Shown here: piece by piece, positions 1-5,402 of the stretch
Layout: every line of letters begins with the position of its first letter
Numbering within the stretch: the first letter of the stretch is position 1
NCBI GenBank assembly: GCA_947174085.1
Contig: CAMWHN010000029.1
Coordinates: forward strand, 1-12,534
Length of the DNA stretch: 12,534 nt
DNA from: an uncultured Ruminococcus sp.
Lineage (GTDB): Bacteria; Bacillota; Clostridia; Oscillospirales; Ruminococcaceae
Reading direction: 5' to 3'
Notes under the pieces: generated by a model
Seen by the model: only the letters and a program-made list of their open reading frames with translations
Told to the model about the DNA's origin: nothing
Database searches by the model: none
Program-made: the position numbers and the translations under genes

Positions 1-477
1 ATTTTAGGTATTATATTAGATTGCGCTGGCACAGGCATGGATACGGCATATAATATAAAAAATCAGGTAAGACACTATCAAAAATTACTTCCATTACTGG
101 AAGATTGTGCAATTTATATACGCTATCAGAACTTGCCATTACAAGAATTATTTTCTATATTAGAAGAAAATCCAGATTATCAGGATTTTAATTTTCTGAA
201 AAAATTAAAATTATCACCTGAATTTTCACCGGAAATTATTTGGCATGAAGCAATACAAGAAAGTAATTTGCCGTCACAAGCAAAACAGATTTTACAAAAT
301 TTAGGACATGAATTAGGCAAAACAGATACACAGGGACAGCTTGCTGTGATTGCATTATATCAGACACAAATGCAGACAGCTTGTGAACAATGCAGGTCAG
401 GTTGTGAAAAGAAAAGCAAGTTATATCAATCATTAGGCTGGTTAGGCGGTGCAATGCTAGCAATTTTATTTATTTAA
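1..477 (+). CDS. spoIIIAB: SpoIIIAB, stage III sporulation protein AB (5' partial)
   Basis: Membrane component of the SpoIIIA channel complex, made in the mother cell during engulfment; the family is related to GspF-type platform proteins of type II secretion. The frame is open from base 1. The twelve codons before the first ATG (base 37) read ILGIILDCAGTG, which fits the family's N-terminal membrane segment, so the true start lies a few codons outside the window and ATG 37 is internal. 158 residues are visible, close to the family's usual length of about 170. The C-terminus (KKSKLYQSLGWLGGAMLAIL) is the typical basic patch plus terminal membrane helix. spoIIIAA, the ATPase gene, is expected just upstream. 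Identity is firm; only the extreme N-terminus is missing. Confidence 0.93.
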   Translation: MLGIILDCAGTGMDTAYNIKNQVRHYQKLLPLLEDCAIYIRYQNLPLQELFSILEENPDYQDFNFLKKLKLSPEFSPEIIWHEAIQESNLPSQAKQILQNLGHELGKTDTQGQLAVIALYQTQMQTACEQCRSGCEKKSKLYQSLGWLGGAMLAILFI

Positions 478-482
478 AAAAT

Positions 483-488
483 AAGGGG
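483..488 (+). promoter_or_regulatory. Ribosome binding site for spoIIIAC
   Basis: AAGGGG lies 11 bases before the TTG start at 500 and only 4 bases before an out-of-frame ATG at 493. Spacing is therefore long for the true start and short for the decoy. Confidence 0.5.
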
Positions 489-499
489 CTGTATGGAAA

Positions 500-694
500 T
501 TGGATATTGATTTGATTTTTAAAATTGCCGGAACAGGTATTATTGTATCTGTGCTAAGTCTTGTTCTGAAAAAAGCGGACAGAGAAGAACAAGCAATGAT
601 GACAACGCTTGCCGGTTTGATTGTTGTTTTAATGCTGATTATTGACCAGATTAGCACGTTATTTGATACTGTCAAGGCGGTGTTTGGGCTGTGA
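500..694 (+). CDS. spoIIIAC: SpoIIIAC, stage III sporulation protein AC
   Basis: Small (64-residue) polytopic membrane protein of the SpoIIIA complex. It reads MDIDLIFKIAG, then two hydrophobic helices separated by the hydrophilic turn KKADREEQAMMTTLAG, and ends DTVKAVFGL, all typical of the family. The start is TTG at 500: the family begins at this residue, and the nearby ATG at 493 is in another frame and stops after five codons. Its stop overlaps the GTG start of spoIIIAD (GTGA), which implies translational coupling. It acts in the mother-cell membrane facing the forespore; its exact role within the channel is not established. Length and sequence are normal. Confidence 0.95.
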   Translation: MDIDLIFKIAGTGIIVSVLSLVLKKADREEQAMMTTLAGLIVVLMLIIDQISTLFDTVKAVFGL

Positions 695-1083
695 ATTTGC
701 ATATTGAAACGACAGTTATTTTCTGTATCATCGGCTGTATTTTAATTTTAATATTAAAGCAATATCAAAAAGTACAAGGTGTATTAGTAAGCATTGCTGT
801 TTGTGTACTGGTTTTATTAGCTATCATGCCAGATTTAGAACAGATTTTTCATACAGCAGAAAATATTTATGCAAAAACGAATTTAAATAGTTCTTATTTT
901 GGAATTTTATGCAAAGCTGTTGGCATTTCGTATTTAACACAGTTGGGAATTGATATTTGTAAAGACTGTGGAGAAAATGCAATCAGCACGGTTGTTGAAT
1001 TATGTGGCAGAGTATTATTAATATTATTAGCTTTGCCATTGTTTTTAACACTTGCGGAAACAGTACTGGAGGTAATGCAATGA
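691..1083 (+). CDS. spoIIIAD: SpoIIIAD, stage III sporulation protein AD
   Basis: Polytopic membrane protein of the SpoIIIA channel, 130 residues, about the usual family length. The start is GTG, overlapping the spoIIIAC stop as GTGA. Hydrophobic helices lie at about residues 8-23, 31-47 and 106-125. The central segment NSSYFGILCKAVGISYLTQL followed by a DICKDCGENA-like turn is the conserved family core, resembling a duplicated SpoIIIAC-type unit. The gene ends in an ATGA overlap with spoIIIAE, and its last codons contain the ribosome binding site of that gene. Membership is clear; the mechanistic role within the complex is unknown in general. Confidence 0.95.
   Translation: MNLHIETTVIFCIIGCILILILKQYQKVQGVLVSIAVCVLVLLAIMPDLEQIFHTAENIYAKTNLNSSYFGILCKAVGISYLTQLGIDICKDCGENAISTVVELCGRVLLILLALPLFLTLAETVLEVMQ
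1068..1072 (+). promoter_or_regulatory. Ribosome binding site that sets the spoIIIAE start
   Basis: GGAGG lies 7 bases before the ATG at 1080. The in-frame upstream ATG at 1002 has no purine-rich site in front of it, so 1080 is preferred. Confidence 0.8.
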
Positions 1084-2126
1084 GTACAGAAGAAATTCAG
1101 TATTATTATGACGAAACACTTTCAGAATTGCTAAACGCAAGCGGAACAGGAGATTTATTACAAGAAATCGGTTTAGAACAAGATATTACTAGTCTGACAG
1201 AAATGCAATTTTCTGATTTTATGCATAATATTCTGGATAGTATTAAAAATCAAATCCATGCGCCTTTGCAAGTATTAGGATTATTAATCGGCGTGATATT
1301 ATTATCAGCTCTTGCCGGAAGTTTAAAACATCAGAAAAATGCAATTACCCAAATTTATGATGTTATTACAGTATTATGTGCCACAGGTGCAATTATTACC
1401 CCTTTCACAGAAATATTTCTGCATGCTACACAGATATTAGAAAAATCCGCAGATTTTATGTTACTATTTTCAGCAATTTTTGGGGGAATTTTAGGCGTAA
1501 ACGGAAATTTAACAGCTTCTGTAGGTTATCAAAGTGCTATGGTAATTTTATGTAATATTGCATTAGAAATCGCTGTAAAAATATTATTCCCGTTTTTAAC
1601 AATGTGTCTTGGCATGGGGCTTGTAGATGCAGTGAATCCGGAAATTTCTCTTTCGGGTATGGTAAAGCTGATACAGAAAATTACTGTCTGGATATTAGGC
1701 TTTTTAATGGCATTATTTTTAGGATTTTTATCTGTACAAAGCATTGTTTCTAATGCAACGGACAAGCTCGGCACAAAAGCAATTAAATATGCCATTTCCG
1801 GATTTATACCGTTTGTGGGTGGTGCTATTTCTGATGCGTATACGGCTGTATTAGGCAGTATGAATGTATTAAAATCCGCAACTGGTATGATTGGGATTCT
1901 AGCAATTATTGCGTTATTATTACCAGTTTTAATAGAATTATTTTTATATAAAGCCGTTACAGCGATTGCTTCTGCCATAGCAGAATTATTTTCTGCTTCT
2001 GGGCTTGTAAGATTATTTAAAAATTTAGAATCTGTATTATCTGTTGGATTTTCTGTTGCTGTCAGTTTTTCTGTTATGTTTATTGTCAGTACAGGCATCA
2101 TGATAGCTTTAGGAAGCGGGGGCTGA
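1080..2126 (+). CDS. spoIIIAE: SpoIIIAE, stage III sporulation protein AE
   Basis: Large multi-pass membrane protein of the SpoIIIA complex, thought to form part of the membrane conduit between mother cell and forespore. From ATG 1080 it is 348 residues. A hydrophilic, acidic N-terminal region of about 60 residues is followed by a run of hydrophobic helices. The family core is visible in WILGFLMALFLGFLSVQSIV, KAIKYAISGFIPFVGGAISD and VLKSATGMIG. The start is set by GGAGG 7 bases upstream and by the ATGA overlap with spoIIIAD. As I recall, many homologues are nearer 390-400 residues and begin with a signal-like segment, which is absent here from this start. An upstream in-frame ATG at 1002 would add 26 mostly hydrophobic residues but lacks a ribosome binding site. 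Confidence 0.95.
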   Translation: MSTEEIQYYYDETLSELLNASGTGDLLQEIGLEQDITSLTEMQFSDFMHNILDSIKNQIHAPLQVLGLLIGVILLSALAGSLKHQKNAITQIYDVITVLCATGAIITPFTEIFLHATQILEKSADFMLLFSAIFGGILGVNGNLTASVGYQSAMVILCNIALEIAVKILFPFLTMCLGMGLVDAVNPEISLSGMVKLIQKITVWILGFLMALFLGFLSVQSIVSNATDKLGTKAIKYAISGFIPFVGGAISDAYTAVLGSMNVLKSATGMIGILAIIALLLPVLIELFLYKAVTAIASAIAELFSASGLVRLFKNLESVLSVGFSVAVSFSVMFIVSTGIMIALGSGG

Positions 2127-2129
2127 ATT

Positions 2130-2570
2130 ATGATAGAATCGCTAAAAATATCTGTGATTTCTGTCTGTATGTTAAGCATTGCTGTTGCTGTTTGTACGCT
2201 AGTGTGTCCAAATGCTGTTCTTGCGAAACAAGTTAGATTTCTAATAGCATTATTATTTGTCATTAGCCTTGCAGTATCGTTGACAAATTTAGAATTTCCG
2301 GTTTCTCTGGTAGAAATACAACAAGAACGTTCACAGGAAAGCGCACAAGCTGTTACAGAGAAATATGCAGAACAAGCATTATATTTATTACTCACACAAG
2401 AAGAAATTTCTTGTTCTGAATTACATGTTACTGTGCATATTGATGAAAATCAAAGCATATTTATTAGTGAAGTCAGCGCAGTATGTGATGATTTTCAAAA
2501 AGCCTGCCATGTGCTAAAACAGGCACTCGGAGAGGAGGTAGAAATTCATGTTACGGAAATTCTGGAATAA
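2130..2570 (+). CDS. spoIIIAF: SpoIIIAF, stage III sporulation protein AF
   Basis: Component of the SpoIIIA channel with two N-terminal membrane helices (about residues 8-28 and 35-53) and a soluble C-terminal ring-building domain in the intermembrane space. The segment VRFLIALLFVISLAVSLTNL and the C-terminal alternation of strand (SELHVTVHIDE), strand (IFISEVSAVC) and helix (FQKACHVLKQALG) fit the family. At 146 residues it is shorter than the Bacillus protein (about 200), which I believe is common in clostridia. ATG 2130 follows a G-rich site (about 2117-2122). It overlaps spoIIIAG by 23 bases, so the two ring proteins are probably translated together. Confidence 0.9.
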   Translation: MIESLKISVISVCMLSIAVAVCTLVCPNAVLAKQVRFLIALLFVISLAVSLTNLEFPVSLVEIQQERSQESAQAVTEKYAEQALYLLLTQEEISCSELHVTVHIDENQSIFISEVSAVCDDFQKACHVLKQALGEEVEIHVTEILE

Positions 2571-3069
2571 ATATAAAGCAAATTTTAAAAAAGATATTTT
2601 AATACATATTTTGGTAATTATAGGTATGCTAGGAATATTATGTATTTTATTATCTTCTTGTTTAGAATCTTCACAGGAAGAACCAAAAGCACAAGAATCT
2701 GAAAATGCTGAATTAATTTCACAAGAATCTTATCGTTTGCAATTACAGGAACAGCTTGCAGAAATGCTTAGTAATATCACAGGTGTTGGAAAGGTAGAAG
2801 TATTAGTGACAATTCAGGGAAGTGAAGCGTATCACTATGCACAAGAAGCGGATAGCCGTTATGTAACAATCGGCGGTTCCCAAAAAGAGGCATTAGTAGA
2901 ATCTATATCACTTCCGGCAATTACAGGTGTTGTGGTCGCCTGTGAGGGCGGAGGAAAAAGCACTGTGCAGGAAACTGTTTATCAAGCTGTTTCTGTGGCA
3001 TGCGGTTTGCGTACAGCGCAAATTTATGTCACACAACTTGAACAGACCACAATACGAAAGGAGTCATAA
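2548..3069 (+). CDS. spoIIIAG: SpoIIIAG, stage III sporulation protein AG
   Basis: Ring-forming protein of the mother-cell-to-forespore channel, 173 residues. A basic N-terminus leads to one membrane helix (about residues 17-36). A glutamate-rich linker and the ring-building domain follow: ITGVGKVEVLVTIQGSE, a short insert, ITGVVVACEGG, an amphipathic helix (TVQETVYQAVSVACG) and a last strand (AQIYVTQLE). The insert between the first strands is short compared with Bacillus, where a beta-triangle is inserted. ATG 2548 follows AGGAGG with good spacing. The membrane helix ends in LSSC, which matches a lipobox pattern by chance or design. Identity is firm from domain order and position before spoIIIAH. 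Confidence 0.94.
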   Translation: MLRKFWNKYKANFKKDILIHILVIIGMLGILCILLSSCLESSQEEPKAQESENAELISQESYRLQLQEQLAEMLSNITGVGKVEVLVTIQGSEAYHYAQEADSRYVTIGGSQKEALVESISLPAITGVVVACEGGGKSTVQETVYQAVSVACGLRTAQIYVTQLEQTTIRKES

Positions 3070-3071
3070 TT

Positions 3072-3647
3072 ATGTCAAAGCCATCTCTGATTATTGGAAA
3101 AAAACAATTAATTTTATCCGGTTTGACAGTGTTGCTTGCAACAGCGGTATATATTAATTATGCCTATACAAAAACAGATTTACAGACTGTTCAAACAACG
3201 CCTGTTACAGAAATTGAACAAACACAAGAAGATAATATTACAATTCCGCATTATGGAGATACGGAATTTGTAAATGCTGAAGCTGAACCAGATGCGGCAG
3301 CGGATTATTTTGCAAAGGCAAGACTGGAAAAAACAACGAATCGTGATGAAGCTGTTCAGACGTTACAAATGATTATGGGGGGTGGTGATATTACAGATGA
3401 TGAAGCTGTGAGTGTGGCATTAAATGCCGCTGAAGTAGCTAGCATGATTGAACATGAAGGAACAATTGAAGCGTTAATTAAATCACAAGGCTTTTCAGAT
3501 TGTGTTGTGTATTTAGATGCCGATACGGCTAAAGTTGTTGTGCGTACAGATGGGCTTGATGAGTCCGGTGCAGCTTTAATTAAATCTGCAATTCTGGAAG
3601 AAGTATCTATTCCGGCTGAAAATATCCGGATTTTTGAAGTAAAATAA
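3072..3647 (+). CDS. spoIIIAH: SpoIIIAH, stage III sporulation protein AH
   Basis: Mother-cell half of the zipper that docks with forespore SpoIIQ (or its clostridial counterpart) across the intermembrane space. 191 residues: a short basic N-terminus with the family signature KKQLILSGL, one membrane helix (about residues 12-28), an acidic linker, then a ring-building domain beginning near YFAKARLEKTTNRDEAVQTL and ending ENIRIFEVK. A helix carrying DDEAVSVALNAAEVASMIE precedes the EALIKSQGFSDCVVYLD strand, as expected. ATG 3072 follows AAAGGAG. This is the last gene of the spoIIIA operon. No hairpin terminator follows it, so transcription may run into the asp23-nusB genes. Confidence 0.95.
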   Translation: MSKPSLIIGKKQLILSGLTVLLATAVYINYAYTKTDLQTVQTTPVTEIEQTQEDNITIPHYGDTEFVNAEAEPDAAADYFAKARLEKTTNRDEAVQTLQMIMGGGDITDDEAVSVALNAAEVASMIEHEGTIEALIKSQGFSDCVVYLDADTAKVVVRTDGLDESGAALIKSAILEEVSIPAENIRIFEVK

Positions 3648-3665
3648 TTTTCGTGTATATTCTGA

Positions 3666-3694
3666 TTGACAAGTGTATAAATTTATGCTAAAAT
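3666..3694 (+). promoter_or_regulatory. Sigma-A type promoter for asp23-nusB and downstream genes
   Basis: TTGACA (3666-3671), a 17-base spacer, then TAAAAT (3689-3694) preceded by TG at 3686-3687, an extended -10. Transcription should begin near 3700, about 20 bases before the asp23 start. It sits in the only sizeable gap of the window, between the sporulation operon and the housekeeping genes. This is sequence match only. Confidence 0.8.
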
Positions 3695-3721
3695 ATATAT
3701 ATTAGTTTATGAAAGGAAGTC

Positions 3722-4045
3722 GTGAAAAAAATGAGTATGGAACAGATGAAAAAATCTGAACGGACGATTCAGATTTCAGACGAAGCACTTCGGAAAGTTG
3801 TTGCACTGTCTATTAAAGATATTAAGGGTGTAGCCGAACTTGTGCCGGAAACTAGTGTTAAAATTATGAATCTTGGCGGGGCAATTGCTGTAGAAGTAAA
3901 AATTTTTGTCAACAGCAATAGCCGTGCCGCAACGGTTGCCGGACGTGTTCAGCAGATTGTTAAGCAAAGTATTCAAGACATGACAGGTGTAACGGCTATA
4001 CATGTCAATGTGGAAATCAGCGGTATCGCACAGGAGGTTTTATGA
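3722..4045 (+). CDS. Asp23/Gls24 family envelope-associated protein (YqhY-like)
   Basis: 107-residue member of the Asp23/Gls24 (DUF322) family. The core is visible: ISDEALRKVVALSIKDIKGVAEL, then LGGAIAVEVKIFVNSNS, AATVAGRVQQIVKQSIQDMTGV and HVNVEISG. In Bacillus subtilis the homologue yqhY also lies beside nusB and has been linked to acetyl-CoA carboxylase control; whether that holds here is inference. GTG 3722 is the longest start, with AGGAAG (3714-3719) only 2 bases before it. ATG 3731, at 11 bases, is a real alternative and would shorten the protein by three residues. It is the first gene behind the promoter at 3666-3694, and its stop overlaps the nusB start as ATGA. Confidence 0.88.
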   Translation: MKKMSMEQMKKSERTIQISDEALRKVVALSIKDIKGVAELVPETSVKIMNLGGAIAVEVKIFVNSNSRAATVAGRVQQIVKQSIQDMTGVTAIHVNVEISGIAQEVL

Positions 4046-4449
4046 AAAAACATCAATGCAGAGAAAATGCATTTTTAATTTTATTTGAAGCATCTTTTAG
4101 AGATGATTCCTTAGGAGAATTATTCGCACTTGCAAATGAAATCGATGAAATTGAAGTAAATTCACAAGTAGAAGAATTTGTAAATAGTATTATTTCAAAA
4201 ACACAGGATTTAGATGAAATTATTGCTGTTTACAGCCCGAAACGTGCGTTAAGTCGCATTGCAAGAATCAATTTAATTTTATTGCGTATGGCAATTTATG
4301 AATTAAAATATTGTTCTGAAACGCCTGTGAATGTTGTTGTTAGTGAAGCAATTCGTTTGTCAGAATTATATGCTAGTTCAGAAGATACAGCTTTTATTAA
4401 CGGCATTTTGGGGAATTATACTCGTAAGACACAGGGAGAAAAAAATTAA
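4042..4449 (+). CDS. nusB: NusB, transcription antitermination factor
   Basis: All-helical RNA-binding factor that works with NusE (ribosomal protein S10) on boxA RNA to prevent early termination, chiefly in rRNA operons. 135 residues, the normal length. Family landmarks: CRENAFLILFEASF at the N-terminus, ALSRIARINLILLRMAIYEL in the middle, TPVNVVVSEAIRLSELYASSEDTAFINGILG at the C-terminus. The aromatic residue often found before the central RI motif is Ala here. AGGAGG (4032-4037) lies 4 bases before the ATG. The start overlaps the asp23 stop (ATGA), and the stop overlaps the next gene (TAATG). Confidence 0.95.
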   Translation: MKKHQCRENAFLILFEASFRDDSLGELFALANEIDEIEVNSQVEEFVNSIISKTQDLDEIIAVYSPKRALSRIARINLILLRMAIYELKYCSETPVNVVVSEAIRLSELYASSEDTAFINGILGNYTRKTQGEKN

Positions 4450-5402
4450 TGGCGTTATATCTTGGATTGGATACTAGTAATTATACAACTTCGATAGCTG
4501 TTTATGATACTGATGAAAAAAAAATTCTGCAAGCAAAAAAACTTTTGCCTGTGAAATCCGGTCAAAAAGGCTTAAGACAGAGTGACGCTGTATTTCATCA
4601 TGTGGTACAATTGCCGGAAGTATTGCAAGAATTAAATATTTCAGAAAAAAAATTCGCCGGCATTGGTGTTTCTGTTCGTCCAAGAAATATTGAAAAATCA
4701 TATATGCCCTGTTTTCTTTGCGGTCAAAGTACTGCAAAGATGTTAGGGCATGTGTTAAATATTCCTGTGTATCAGACAAGCCATCAAGTAGGACATATTT
4801 TAGCTGGATTGTATTCCGCAAAAAAACTCGCATGGAGAAATCAAAAATTTCTGGCTTTTCATGTTAGTGGCGGTACAACGGATTGTGTCTTGTGTGAACC
4901 AGATGAGAATACTATATTAGCTATCAAAAATATTTCGTCTTCAATGGATTTAAAAGCAGGGCAATTAATTGACAGAATCGGCATTATGTTAGGATTAAAT
5001 TTCCCCTGTGGCAAAGAATTAGAACAGCTTGCCATGCAAAGTAATAAAATTTTTAAATATAAACCTGTTATGAAAGGTCTTTCTTGTTGTATGTCTGGTT
5101 TGGAAAATCAGTGTGCTGGTATGTATCAAGATAATATGTCGGCTTGTGATATTGCAAAGTTTTGTTTCACAGCGATTTCTGAAATTTTAAAAAAAATGAC
5201 CAGTCTTGTATTAGAACAAGTACAAAATTTGCCTGTATTATATGTCGGTGGTGTGATGTCAAATCAATATATTCAGAAACAAATTGCAGAGTATTTTGAT
5301 TCTAAAACAGAAACAGCCTTTGCAGAACCTGCATTTTCCTGTGATAATGCAGTTGGCACGGCTGTTTATGCAACTCTCTATGGCAGTCCTGACAGTTTCT
5401 GA
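4449..5402 (+). CDS. TsaD/Kae1-family paralogue (O-sialoglycoprotein endopeptidase-like)
   Basis: 317-residue ASKHA-fold protein related to TsaD, the enzyme that makes N6-threonylcarbamoyladenosine in tRNA. Visible landmarks: phosphate-binding start LGLDTSNYTTSIAVYD, metal-binding pair H112 and H116 (SHQVGHILAG), SGGTT at 140-144, DRIGIMLGLNFPCGKELEQLA near 176, and D299 (SCDNAVGTAVYA), which fits the third metal ligand. It is more divergent than true TsaD (for example SGGTT rather than SGGHT). I read it as the second, TsaD-like copy that some clostridia carry next to nusB and xseA, with the genuine tsaD elsewhere; this cannot be checked here. Substrate and role are unknown. It starts inside the nusB stop (TAATG) and overlaps xseA by 23 bases. 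Confidence 0.82.
   Translation: MALYLGLDTSNYTTSIAVYDTDEKKILQAKKLLPVKSGQKGLRQSDAVFHHVVQLPEVLQELNISEKKFAGIGVSVRPRNIEKSYMPCFLCGQSTAKMLGHVLNIPVYQTSHQVGHILAGLYSAKKLAWRNQKFLAFHVSGGTTDCVLCEPDENTILAIKNISSSMDLKAGQLIDRIGIMLGLNFPCGKELEQLAMQSNKIFKYKPVMKGLSCCMSGLENQCAGMYQDNMSACDIAKFCFTAISEILKKMTSLVLEQVQNLPVLYVGGVMSNQYIQKQIAEYFDSKTETAFAEPAFSCDNAVGTAVYATLYGSPDSF

Noticed and set aside
37..477. spoIIIAB starting at ATG 37
   Set aside because: The twelve codons before it, open from base 1, match the family's N-terminal membrane segment, so the gene is cut by the window edge.
1529..2395. 288-codon open frame on the minus strand opposite spoIIIAE and spoIIIAF
   Set aside because: It mirrors two well-identified sporulation genes, has no recognisable domain and is rich in Asn/Ile/Ala as expected for the antisense of U-rich membrane-protein codons.
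3648..3665. Terminator after spoIIIAH
   Set aside because: No GC-containing hairpin or T-run that would form an intrinsic terminator; read-through is more likely.
5284..5379. Upstream ATG extension of the XseA frame
   Set aside because: The added residues overlap the TsaD-like gene, resemble no XseA N-terminus and have no ribosome binding site. MAVLTVSELN at 5380 is the family start.
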